From Capsicum annuum (taxonomy: Eukaryota > Streptophyta > Magnoliopsida > Solanales > Solanaceae), in the NCBI RefSeq assembly GCF_002878395.1, contig NC_061115.1:214912034-214976033 (forward strand): a stretch of 64,000 nt of DNA. Direction: 5' to 3'. A model generated the notes under the pieces. The model did not search any database. It saw nothing but the letters and a program-made list of their open reading frames with translations, and was not told the origin of the DNA. Positions 11,036-20,697 of this stretch are shown in pieces. How positions within the stretch are numbered: position 1 is the stretch's first letter; each line of letters begins with the position of its first letter. The position numbers and the translations under genes were made by a program.

Positions 11036-13139
11036 ATCACGGAGCAAACAGACAGCTCGAAGTAGGCATGTCGACCGTCAGCTGCCTACTTTCAGGTGCC
11101 ACTCACACTTATATATAGTGGTAATAAAGGAGGATTATAGATATGCCTATGTGGCACCTCTCTTTGGTCAAAGATTCTATTTATCATTTTTCTTCTTTTT
11201 TTTTTTTTGGAGTTTTTCTTTCATTTTTTTTATTATTTTATTTTTAAAATCATTTTCATAACTCACATCTCTTTATGTTCATAATAAATTACACTCTTAA
11301 TTAATATTAATAAAATTCATAACTCTAAAACCTTTTATATGCATAACCTTCAGTTATTTAATTTTGCATTGAAAAATCCAATTGACAATTTTTTCTTTAA
11401 ATAGTGTGAAACAATGACAATTGTTTCTTGAAAAAGTCTAATGCTAATTGTTTCTTACAAGGTATTTGCATTCCGAAAGTCACTCCTCTAAGCTTTATTT
11501 ATTTTTTTAGAGTAGATTTCTTTTATGCTATGCATAGTCTATTAATAAACTTCGTACATTTTTATATATTTTTTAAAGAGTTATGAATTACTTTATTTGA
11601 ACAATTTTCTTTTATGTTATGTGCCCATTAATTAATTTTTTGCAATCTTGTATTTCTCTTTATCTTAATTTTATTAATTTTTTTATTGTAGATGATAAAA
11701 AGATTACTATTATGATAGTTTTTTTGGTCCTCATCTCACTGGGGGTATGAGACATAGCATATAGCAACAAAAAAAGGTCTCACTGGCCAAGATATAGTTC
11801 AAAGTAAAATATTTTTAATATTTTCGATTTATTAAATTTCATATCCAACTGCTCTTAGCACTTTTAGTTAACAATTTATTTGTCCTTTTTTTTTGTTTCA
11901 TTCAACACTTAGTTTTTTTTTTTACTCTTTTAAAGATCAGTTGACATACAAATGAAGTAGGATATTGAGATGACAAGAATCTAACTATTACTGTTTAAAA
12001 TTCTTTTGAGAGAAATTATATTTATATGTATGGTAGTTCTTCTTTCCTCTTCAATTCACAATATAACATTTTCAAAAGTTTATATTAATTTAGTTAACTA
12101 TTTTTCTGATTTTTTTCGTTGGTGATGTCAACTTATTATGAGCATGTTTAGACCAAAGTGTTTATTTTCTAAAGTAAAAGCCAAGGAAGAAGGCAAACAT
12201 ATACGTGTGCTACTTAAGAAAGTATCTATGGATCCTTCCGCAATTATGTACATCAATTTTAGTAAATCTTTTGATAAAATATGAGAATGTAACATTAGTT
12301 TATAATTTTTAAATGAAATTTTAATTCATAAGAAACTTGTTTATTGATCGTTAAATTGTAGTTTTTAATTTTTCACATTTTATAGTTTAAAGAGAAATGA
12401 AAAGGATAAAATAAGATAAAAAATGTGAGATTCATATAATTAGATTTGTGTTATATATATAACTAATAAAAAAATTTAAAACTTACTAAAACTAGACATG
12501 AAAATAAATTCAATTTTATGGAATCTTTTCTTTTTCTCTACTTTCTTTTAAGAAAAATGAAATTACTGTTTCACTTATAGAATATATTATATAAAAATCA
12601 AACTTTTAGAGTACTGAAAATACGTAATTGATGAAAATTCACAGAAAAATATATTTATATACTTAAGAGTGTATATATTCAATTACATAAATTCCACTCT
12701 TAAATATTAGTAATGTCCATAACTCTTAAACCTTTCATATTCATAACCCTCAATTAGTTAATGTTCGAGAAGACCATTTTTTATTTTTTTTTTATTTTCA
12801 AACTCTAAATATTTTGTTAATTGTTTTTGTCTTCCTTTATAATTAATGTAATTGATTTGTATTAAGTAAAATTTATATCTATATATAATTAACATAAATT
12901 AAATTTCTACTCTTAATAATATCATTAACTTCATGACTTTTAAATTTTCATATTCATAACCTCCAATTATTTAATTATAAAATTTAAGATAACTTATGAT
13001 GTTCCTCCATTTTCATCTATATAAAGTCATAATATTTTGTTTCATGAGACCCATACTCAAGAATATCCTTTTCGTTTTATATCTGAAATGGTGTTCTTTA
13101 TATTATTATTTATAGTATTAACTTCAAGCTTATTAAGAA

Positions 13140-13765
13140 GACATTTGATGGTTGATCGTTCGTCAAAGAGGCTATCGGACAAGAGCTTAAAAAATTTTTA
13201 CACTAATTTTGCATTTTTTTTCGTGTATTTTCTTATGGCTAACGTAAAAGCAAAGGTATGTGCGTGTGTGAGTGTTCATGGGTATGTTCTCTATATGTAA
13301 CTTCTATAATATGAACTTTCATGATTTTTTTATTATTATAAATTTTATAGACTTTTGAAAGGTTGATCGTTTGTTAAAAAGGCTATCGAACAATAGCTTA
13401 AAAAATTATACACTAATTTTGTATTTCTTTTTTCGTCCATTTTCTTAGGGTTAACGTAAACGCAATAGGTATGTGCGCGTGTGAGTGTTCATGGCTATGT
13501 TCTCTATATGTAACTTCTATAATATGAACTTTCATGATTTTTGTATTATTGTAAATTTTATAGACTTTTGAAGGTTGATCATTTGTCAAAGAGTCTATCG
13601 AATAAGAGCTTAAAAAATTGTATACTAATTTTGTATTTCTTTTTTCATCTATTTTCTCATAATTAACGTGAAAAAAATAGGTGTATGTGTGTGAGTATTC
13701 ATGTGTATATTCTTTATATGTAACTTCTATAATATGAACTTTCATGATTTTTTAATGATGCGAAT
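13140..13765 (+). repeat. Tandem repeat inside the Helitron, about 212 bp, 3 copies
   Basis: GGTTGATCGT...CTATCG and CTATATGTAACTTCTATAAT recur at 13288, 13501 and 13711 (spacings of 213 and 210). Each unit holds a GT-rich microsatellite-like piece (GTGTGTGAGTGTTCATG). Confidence 0.85.
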
Positions 13766-14177
13766 TGCAATATGCACATTAAGATAGTTGTGATATGGAG
13801 TTAATCAGTATATAGTGTTGACGACTTAAAGAGATTTATCTATTGAAATTATTTTATATATATAATGAGAAAAAATTTATCTTACCATCTTAGTGCATTT
13901 ATAAGCACACATAAGTATATTATTTCAAATTAAAATCTCAACTTCATTCAATACGCAATAGAAATGAAATAAAATTACTATTAGAGAATATATTTTAATT
14001 TATTGATAAAGAATATATTATGCATTATTTAATAAATGTTAAATTGTTAATTATTTTTTCTTTTATGGAACAAAACATTCTTCATAATATAATTATAACA
14101 GGTTATAATATTGTGATTAGATAATATACCTAAAGTGAATATAAAATTGATCAAATAAAATAATTAATTTTTTAACA

Positions 14178-14205
14178 CCGCGCAAAGTACGGTTAATTTT
14201 CCTAG
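14178..14205 (+). terminator. Helitron 3' hairpin and CTAG end
   Basis: A stem with one mismatch and one G-T wobble, a 3-base loop and the terminal CTAG about 10 bp downstream. This is the rolling-circle stop signal position in Helitrons, not a transcription terminator. Confidence 0.75.
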
Positions 14206-14450
14206 TTTATATAGAACCATGATGCAAACATTTATAGAATTTAGGACAAAATAAGTAATTTAACATGAAATATTAAGTTAAATAAGATGAAGAGAATTTT
14301 TGCAAACAAACTGTCTATTCTTAGAAAGAATACAATGCATATCATTTTTAATATTACAAACTAAACAATCACTAAAAATAATTTCAAAATAACTAATCTA
14401 AAGACAACTAATTTTAATATAACTTATTTTCCAACCAAACTACCCCTCAA
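14206..14450 (+). repeat. Duplicated host unit I, right half (O module)
   Basis: Matches 19012-19270 closely (TTTATATAGAACCATGATGC onward). No coding potential is seen. Confidence 0.75.
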
Positions 14451-14785
14451 AAGTATTAAGCACAAAAGGTGTAATAGTGAAACATAGTAAGTACAAAAAA
14501 TAATAGTAAATGGCTTGACAAGTCAATAGTCATCATTGGGATTTCATCATTAAAGAAAAATAGATCTTAACACTTATTGACATGTTGACCAACCAACAAA
14601 ATATTAAGAAACGAGTAAACTAAACAGCGCATATTTCTTCTCCGACCATATTGCGGCACAGTCCACAGTAACGAGTACCCATTGATTATATCTTTAATCG
14701 ATTTCAATTTATTTGTCTGATTTGACTCAACATAAAATGTAAGAAAGTGACTCTTTTTTTTTCGAATTTGCAGCTGTAAACTAAA
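14451..14785 (+). repeat. P module, copy 1
   Basis: One of four copies (also 16601-16934, 19271-19610 and 21921-22200). Shared landmarks are GCTTGACAAGTCAATAG, GAAACGAGTAAACTAA, CATATTGCGGCACAGTCCAC and AATCGATTTCAATTTATTTG. The module is non-coding and is followed each time by a SINE remnant. Confidence 0.8.
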
Positions 14786-14913
14786 GGTACACCAACAATA
14801 ACATACTCAGTCAAATGGGATATGGGAAAGGTAAGTGCACGCAGTCCATACCACTACCTCACAATTGAGGTAGAGAAATTGTTTTTAATAAACCCCCGGC
14901 TCAAAAAGGCGTA
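14786..14913 (-). mobile_element. SINE remnant, Au/SolS type, copy 1
   Basis: In reverse, the sequence carries the Au-type 3' landmarks: GAGCCGGGGGTT, CAATTTCTCTACCTCAATTG, GTAGTGGTATGGACTGCG, then GTATGTTATTGTTGG. The tRNA-like 5' part is missing. It lies at the same place after each P module, so it was inserted before the units were duplicated. Confidence 0.6.
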
Positions 14914-15033
14914 AATTAAAGGTATGTATCAAAATATTATTTAATGATATTAAGGTCGTGAACGGTGCCAGATCCAAAATTTTGGCGTTATAATTGTTAG
15001 TATAAATTGCAAGTAATCGAGTAAAAGTATATA

Positions 15034-15289
15034 CTCCCTCCGTTTCGAAATAGGTAAATTGTTGGAGTATTTATTGATATTTCAAAATAAGTAAATCGTT
15101 GAATTTTTTTTCAAATTTATCTTTATGATTTGACAACCAATTAACTTTTGAAAATGTATTATCAAGGTCAACTTTTTCTTTTTTTTTTTTGGGTAAAAAT
15201 GAAAAGTCATGTTAAATTTATGTCTTTAATGCTTTTTTCTTAATTTATGTGCTAAAATTCAATAATTTATTTATTATAAACGGAGGAAA
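15034..15289. mobile_element. Stowaway-like MITE (256 bp)
   Basis: Starts CTCCCTCCGTTTC and ends AAACGGAGGAAA, flanked by TA on both sides. The paralogous sites at 56000-56020, 58565-58585 and 60370-60385 lack it and read AGTATATATATTGCC or similar, confirming the insertion. There is no coding capacity. Confidence 0.88.
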
Positions 15290-15464
15290 TATATTGCTTT
15301 TCACTATCATTTTCAATGTAATGATAAAAGCAAATGGTTAACAATTAGGCTGTTCCAATCATTTAAATTTTTCAAACTCTCATGATTGTCCCCACATAAA
15401 AAGAACAGTCATGTACCAACTTCATTTGATCCCTAGGCGTGAATTAGATCATGTGTCAAAAATC

Positions 15465-15593
15465 ATGGAGTCATCATTTGATAGTGTATGTAAGAATTGT
15501 GAAAAATATGATATATTAATAATGATTGTATTTGTAATATTTGTGTTACTTATGCTGAAATTTTTTTCTCATATAATACGTATGCTTAACTAG
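15465..15593 (+). CDS. Short membrane-protein-like ORF, C-module copy 0 (42 codons)
   Basis: The ORF begins MESSFDSVCKNCEKYD, then has a hydrophobic run of about 20 residues (ILIMIVFVIFVLLMLKFF) and a short tail. An upstream in-frame ATG at 15411 would add 18 residues, but I prefer 15465 because the equivalent start is the one kept in the copies at 20572 and 56195. The pattern is a short N-terminal part with a C-x2-C pair and one membrane span. In this copy a frameshift changes the last few residues. The family is not recognised. It could be a real micropeptide gene or a chance ORF spread by duplication; substitutions between copies do not clearly favour silent sites. Confidence 0.3.
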   Translation: MESSFDSVCKNCEKYDILIMIVFVIFVLLMLKFFSHIIRMLN

Positions 15594-16230
15594 TAGTATT
15601 TTCGATTCAATACTATACAGATAATATGTATGCCATTATTTCATTTTTATCTGAGAACGAATAATAATTTGTCATATTAAAAAAATCTTTTAAATTTTAT
15701 CTCATTTTATCCTTAAGGACGTCATGATTTCGAACAAAGTATGGATCCTGTGTATCATACTTTGTTTAAACGATTAGTTGTGCGAGTTTTTTTATCTAAA
15801 CTATCACCAGCTATTTATTAAAACATTTATATGACTTCAGCTATCAATTGTTCACTTTTCCTACCTAAATTGTCACCGTCGTTCAGGTATAGGAAAATAA
15901 ACCGTTAATAATTAAGATATATTTAAATAAATAATTGATGATAATTCATATCGGAAACTCAACACCTGATAGTTAGTGATAAACTCACAATACCAAAATA
16001 CTACAAAGTCCACATTCCATAGATACTACAAGTTGCAAAAATAAGTCCTCTAGCAACGTTTTTTCAGTTGATAATAAACACAATATTGTCTTGTCCCTAC
16101 CGAACCGTACTAAATACTACTCCCTATCCTATGAAAACTCTTATTCACCCACCGTCCGCCAGATCTCCTATTTATCATATATAACATAATATAATCTTTC
16201 GGAAGTACCCCACCATGCACCTACTATAAT

Positions 16231-16600
16231 ATGTCTTCCAACGTAACTGAGCTAGCTTTCAACAATATCCTCATAATATCATCATAATCATCTTTCGGTC
16301 TTGCCGGGCATATATATATATATATATATCTTAGCTTGGCCCTGTTGGTACACCAGGCTGTTCTACTTCTCCTCGCCTCCTACTCCCCGCTGATCAGAAA
16401 TACAAAAAAAAGGGTTTGGTCTGGTTGCAGGCATTCCCTACCTGGTTGGGTTTGGCTGGTTAGTCTTGGGTCAATTAGCTTCATTTTGATGCTGTCAAGG
16501 TGTCGTCCTCCAAATGATCTTTTTGCATCAAAGTGATGACTAATCTCGCCGATATATGCTTCTTTTGCTTACTTCTATTGTTTCTTTCTCTAAACTCTTC
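16231..16600 (+). other. Unique stretch with a (TA)n tract and an unrecognised ORF
   Basis: A (TA)n tract at about 16306-16329 is followed by locally GC-richer sequence with a 66-codon ORF (16336-16536, start MALLVHQAVLLLLAS). No domain, splice pattern or paralogue is seen. It may be a scrap of an unknown gene or element. Confidence 0.3.
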
Positions 16601-16934
16601 TAAAGTTATTAAGCCCAAATGGTGTAATATGAAACATAGTAAGTACAAAAAATGAAAAGTAAATAGCTTGACAAGTCAATTTGTTTATCATTAAAGAAAA
16701 ATAGACCTTAACAATTTTGACATGTTGTCCAACCACAAAAAAGTATTAGGAAACGAGTAAACTAAACGAGTATATTTATTATATACTCCTATTTCTTCTC
16801 CAACCATATCGCGGCACAGTCCACAGTAACGTGTACCCATTGGTTTTATACTTATTTAAGTTTCAATTTATTTGTTTGATTTTAATTCGATATAAAATTT
16901 TAAATAATAAAAAAGTTAAATACATAGCTGCAAA
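16601..16934 (+). repeat. P module, copy 2
   Basis: Same landmarks as copy 1, more diverged at its 3' end. Confidence 0.75.
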
Positions 16935-16939
16935 CTAAA

Positions 16940-17118
16940 AATACAACAATCTAATCAGTATATTCCTACGAAGTAGAGTCTGGAGAAATAGTGCATGCAG
17001 TTCATGCTACTACTTTAAAGATGAGGCAGAGAGACTAGTTTTCTCGATAATAGTGCATGCAGTTCATGCTACTACTTTAAAGATGAGGCAGAGAGACTAG
17101 TTTTCTCGATAGATCCAC
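16940..17118 (-). mobile_element. SINE remnant with a 62-bp internal tandem duplication, copy 2
   Basis: An Au-like remnant as after the other P modules. A 62-bp block (16987-17048) is repeated directly at 17049-17110 with no difference seen, pointing to a recent duplication. Confidence 0.6.
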
Positions 17119-17403
17119 GGCTTACTATAAAAACAGTTTAGAAAAAGACATACAATATAAGTGCAAGAAATAATAGGTAGCAAAAACTAACAGATAATAA
17201 TATAAGCAAAACTACCACACAATACGTAGTTCTACAATCGACTACTAGCACGAATAACTCAACAAAACACTCCTTCCAGCTGCAAACTAAAAATATGTAC
17301 CAAAATATTGGCCCTTTAACGTGTCATATGTAAAGTTGATACATTCTTTTAAGGTGAACTAAAAAGAAAGTAAGAGAAATAAATTAAAACGAAGTAGTAT
17401 CGG

Positions 17404-17764
17404 CCTTTTTTATTTGTTTGTTGAAGCTTTTAGCTACCAAACGAGCTTGTAACGATCAATAGTCCCATTAGACTTTTTGTATAGCCAATTGAATCACTTC
17501 AGCTTATTAATAACACAAACAAACACAAAGGAAATTTCAACAACTAGCGTACAACTAGTGACTATACATCTTTGTTTCAATATGACTTTTTAGCCATGTT
17601 TTTCATCTTTATAGTTTGCCTTTCTCTCTATATATAATTCATGATTCTATATTTGCTCTCTATCATAACTTATTTGCCAAGTACTTGAGGTCTGGTTACT
17701 AAAAACCCTACTTTCTTGCCCTATAATTAGTTCTTCCCTCACCCCTTCTAGCCATTGGAATCCC
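17404..17764 (+). promoter_or_regulatory. Q module, promoter-like, copy 2
   Basis: Contains TATATATAA at 17629-17637 and a CT-rich leader, and ends in GCCATTGGAATCCC directly before the ATG at 17765. Paralogues lie at 20121-20493 and 23187-23583. The conserved TATA-plus-leader layout suggests a former promoter and 5' UTR. Transcription is inferred, not shown. Confidence 0.45.
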
Positions 17765-17914
17765 ATGGCTATCAAGATCCAGGACATTTCCAAGACTATC
17801 AACAACGCCAATATTCATATTTTTTCACTGCATGGGTCGTTTAATTGGGAACAAGTTATTTCAGGATTAGGTGTGTTTCTAACTTTCTCAAGCCTGATCT
17901 GTGGTGCAATTTAG
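17765..17914 (+). CDS. Hypothetical 49-residue ORF downstream of a Q module
   Basis: The ORF begins MAIKIQDISKTINNANIHIF and ends with a hydrophobic stretch (VISGLGVFLTFSSLICGAI) before TAG. It sits right after a promoter-like module, in a good plant start context (CCCATGGCT). No family is recognised. The paralogue at 9790-9970 has lost the start and the frame, and the Q modules at 20493 and 23583 have no such ORF, so it may be the 5' remnant of a lost longer gene. A solo LTR begins 68 bp downstream and could have truncated the transcript. Confidence 0.3.
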   Translation: MAIKIQDISKTINNANIHIFSLHGSFNWEQVISGLGVFLTFSSLICGAI

Positions 17915-17976
17915 GTGTGTTTTTCTTTCGATCTCTAATGCCTATATATGCTTTTCTATCACGTCATCTTTTATGA

Positions 17977-17981
17977 GATTA
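17977..17981. repeat. Target site duplication, left of solo LTR
   Basis: GATTA, repeated at 18879-18883. Confidence 0.8.
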
Positions 17982-18878
17982 TGTTAGAGAAATGAAGTTT
18001 TGATAATTGACGTATGTGAATGAAACATGTTATTCATGCTGGTCCTCACATGTGAAGAACATTGAATTGGGTGCAAGACTGATGATAAAATAATGTGTGA
18101 AGTCAGGAGTGGATAAGCAAGTAAATTCGCTGTCAACATTTATCACGTTCAGAAAAGAGGGTGAGAGTAAGATAAACACAACACTTGAAGATTGAACAAA
18201 TAAAGGAATCCTACCTAGTCAAGGAGACATAATGCAATAAGGAGTGTAACTAACTGATAGAGTCCTATTGAAGAAAGAAGATCACATTATCTAAATTCAT
18301 CAGAGTTGACTTAAATAGAAGAAATGTTTTCAAAAGAGTTTCACTCAAGCACTAATAAGAAAAACATCAATCAACAAATTCGTTCACTAGCTTGAAGAAG
18401 AACCTGTTCCTTTATTTAGACAGTTGTAGACTTTATGTAATAGGCTGGTTCTTTGAGTTGTAATGAGCTTTAGTTGTAGACTTTGTGTAATAGGTTGGTT
18501 CTTTGAGTTGTAATAAGCTTTAATTTTAGTCTCAGTGAAATATAAACTGAGTTAGGAATTGCGTCTTCAAGTTAGGGAACTCGAAGATTTGGGAACACTT
18601 ATCTTTGGAAGATTTGTGTTATTGTAGAAATAGGAGTTAGAGTCGTGTAATTTGTTGATTGTTGAGGCTCAAGAATTTTAGTGAAGTTGAGTTAAATCCT
18701 GTAGAGGTACAAGTCGTGATTTTTTACACCTTTTTTGTACCGAGTGTTTTCCACGTAAAAATACTATCTTCCTACTTACTCTATATAAGTGAACCACGTT
18801 AGTAAGCTACTTAGCTTGTTCCACTGATAAGCAACAAAAAGAGTAAAACAGTGAAATCAGTAGGTATGCACTCTAATA
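17982..18878 (+). mobile_element. Solo LTR (897 bp), probably Ty1-copia
   Basis: The ends are TGTTAGAG and CTCTAATA, short imperfect inverted ends of the TG...TA kind, flanked by the 5-bp duplication GATTA. The paralogue at about 10025-10050 (ATGAGATGATTATTGTGG) lacks the insert. There is no internal coding and no second LTR, so it is best read as a solo LTR left by recombination. The copia assignment is an inference from end type and style (for example a GTACCGAGTGTTTTCC phrase). Confidence 0.8.
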
Positions 18879-18883
18879 GATTA
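18879..18883. repeat. Target site duplication, right of solo LTR
   Basis: GATTA, identical to 17977-17981. Confidence 0.8.
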
Positions 18884-19270
18884 TTATCGTGGAAGTTGGT
18901 CCCAAGCCTGAGATATTTTTAGTGCAGAAAGTAAACATAACCATCGTAAAGTTGGGATTCCTATTTACCTTTTGCCACTTTGAGCCCTTAAATAACTTCT
19001 TTGAACCCATTTATATAGAACCATGATGCAAACATTTATAGAATTTAGGGCAAAATAAGTAATTTAACATTAAATATTAAGCTAAATAAGGTGAAGAGTA
19101 TTTTTATAAATAAATTATCTATTCTTAGAAAGAATACAATGCATATCATTTTTAGTATTACAAACCAAACAATCACTAAAAAAATAATATCCAAATAACT
19201 AATTTCAAAACAACTAATCTCAACAGAACTAATTTTAATATAACTTATTTTCCAAACAAACGACACCCTA
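18884..19270 (+). repeat. Duplicated host unit II (paralogue of 10035-10175 plus 14206-14450)
   Basis: Contains the uninterrupted target site of the Helitron at about 19005-19015. No gene is supported; the minus ORF at 19045-19266 is AT-rich noise. Confidence 0.75.
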
Positions 19271-19610
19271 AGGTATTAAGCACAAAAAGGGTAATAGTGA
19301 AACATAGTAAGTACAAAAAAATAATAGTAAATAGCTTGGCAAGTCAATAGTCATCATTACAGAAAAACTGACCTTAATAATTTTGACATGTTGACCAAGC
19401 ACAACAAAGTATTAATAAACGAGTAAACTAAACAGCATATATTATATACTCATATTTCTTCTCCGGCCATATTGCGGCTCAGTCCACAGTAACGTGTACC
19501 CATTGATCATGTGCTTAATCGATTTCAATTTATTTATTTAATTTGACTCGGCATGAAGTATACGAAAGTGACTTTTGTTTTTTTTTTTTTAATTTGCAGC
19601 CATAAACTAA
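19271..19610 (+). repeat. P module, copy 3
   Basis: Same landmarks as copy 1. Confidence 0.8.
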
Positions 19611-19613
19611 AGT

Positions 19614-19746
19614 TACAACAACAATAACATATTCAGTATATTCCCATCAAGTGAGATCTGGAGAGGATAAATTTACACAGTCCATACCACTACCTCAGAG
19701 GTGAGATAGAAAGATTGTTTTCGATACACTCTCCGGCTCAAAAAGG
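19614..19746 (-). mobile_element. SINE remnant, Au/SolS type, copy 3
   Basis: The reverse strand carries GAGCCGGAGAGTGTATCG, AATCTTTCTATCTC, GTAGTGGTATGGACTGTG, CTCCAGATCTCACTTG, then GTATATTCCC-type and GTTATTGTTGTTGT landmarks of the Au-like 3' region. It is the best-kept of the four remnants. Confidence 0.65.
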
Positions 19747-20120
19747 CATAAACTAAAGGTATGTACCAAAATATTATTTAATGATATTGTGATCATGAAC
19801 AGTGGAAGATCCAAAATTTAGGCGTTGTGGGTTCTCGAAAGGTTCGAACACATGTATTGACACCCAAAGCGTTCAGATTCCACCTGAAAATCAAAGCACA
19901 CAGCTATCTTCTTGGTTTCGAGGGTGATTTTTTTTCATCTTGGATCAATCTTTACACATTTCTTATATAAATATACCTAATCTGCATCGAATTTAAAAGA
20001 TGTTAGCCACCATCAATTTGAACCTAGGTCCGTCCCTAGTTGTGAACATATCATGTGAAAAGTTTATACATTCTTCTAAAATGGAATAACAAATAAAGAG
20101 AAACAAATTGAAACAAAGTA
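19747..20120. other. Repeat shared with 22840-23186, no gene
   Basis: Starts near GTGGAAGATCCAAAATTTAGG and ends near CCTAGGTCCGTCCCTAGT, short inverted-like ends of a common Solanaceae small element. The paralogue after 22840 is similar throughout. No coding is seen. Confidence 0.5.
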
Positions 20121-20493
20121 ATATCTTTTTTTGTTTGTTTGTTGAAACCTTTGACTATCACGCGTGCATTGTAGCTATCAATACTCCTATTAGACTTTTG
20201 ACTTTTTTCTTGTATAACTACTTGAACCACTCCTTATTAATTACACAAACAAGAACAAAGGAAATTGCAACAATTAATTAGGGTCCAAAAAGCATGGAAA
20301 CTTCTAACTACTAATAATACATTCTAGCCATGTATTTCATCTTTATAGTTTGGCTTTCTATATATATAATTCAGTATTCTATATTTGCTCTATCTCATAA
20401 TTTGTTTGCTAAGTTCTTGAGGTCTTGGGTACTTTCTGATTCCAAAAAAGCCTCATTTCCACCCCCTATAATTAGCTCTCTTCCTTTGGCCCC
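20121..20493 (+). promoter_or_regulatory. Q module, promoter-like, copy 3, fused to a C-module tail
   Basis: It carries the TATA stretch (about 20358-20369) and CT-rich leader of the Q modules. At CCCC (20490-20493) it switches to C-module sequence (ACATAAAAAGAACCGTCATG). Both parent sequences have CCCC at this point, so the join fits microhomology. The fusion puts the short ORF at 20572 under the former Q promoter. Confidence 0.5.
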
Positions 20494-20571
20494 ACATAAA
20501 AAGAACCGTCATGTACGGTGTACCAATTTCATTTGATCCCTAGGCGTGAATTAGATCTTGTGTCAAAAATC

Positions 20572-20697
20572 ATGGAGTCATTTGATAGTGTATGTAAGAA
20601 TTGTGGAAAATATGATATATTAATAATGATTTTATTAGTAATATTATTTGTGTTACTTATGCTGAAATTTTTTTTCTCATCTAATACGTATGCCTAA
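20572..20697 (+). CDS. Short membrane-protein-like ORF (41 codons) behind a Q promoter
   Basis: MESFDSVCKNCGKYDILIMI begins the ORF. It is followed by a hydrophobic run rich in L, V, I and F to about residue 36, then SSNTYA and TAA. The C-x2-C pair and single membrane span are shared with 15465 and 56195. Of the copies, this and 56195 have the same length and clean stops. Here it lies about 200 bp after a TATA box donated by a Q module, so it is the copy most likely to be transcribed. No known family is recognised, and the ORF is short enough to be chance. Confidence 0.35.
   Translation: MESFDSVCKNCGKYDILIMILLVILFVLLMLKFFFSSNTYA

Larger units (their letters stand above)
10176..14205 (+). mobile_element. 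Non-autonomous Helitron (4.0 kb)
   Basis: The left end is TCAATATATATATACTAGATG and the right end is an imperfect hairpin (CCGCGC-AAA-GTACGG, 14178-14192) followed by TTAATTTTCCTAG and a T. These are plant Helitron termini. The paralogue at 18990-19020 lacks the whole 4 kb and reads GAACCCATTTATATAGAACC straight through, which fixes both borders. The flanking base on the left is T rather than the usual A, probably a later change. No Rep/helicase coding is seen. The interior holds two tandem arrays and otherwise plain AT-rich sequence; the ORFs at 13037-13300 and 13413-13745 fall in one of the arrays and are not credible genes. Confidence 0.85.
15000..16230 (+). repeat. C module, copy 0
   Basis: Paralogous to 55960-56945, 58540-59475 and 60340-60700. 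It holds a short ORF, an inverted repeat downstream of it (AACAAAGTATG...CATACTTTGTT, about 15733-15770) and a tail with TATA-like stretches near 16170. A MITE at 15034-15289 interrupts this copy only. Confidence 0.8.

Noticed and set aside
13037..13745. ORFs in the 212-bp repeats as small proteins
   Set aside because: They are on different strands of the same repeat and exist only because the units repeat.
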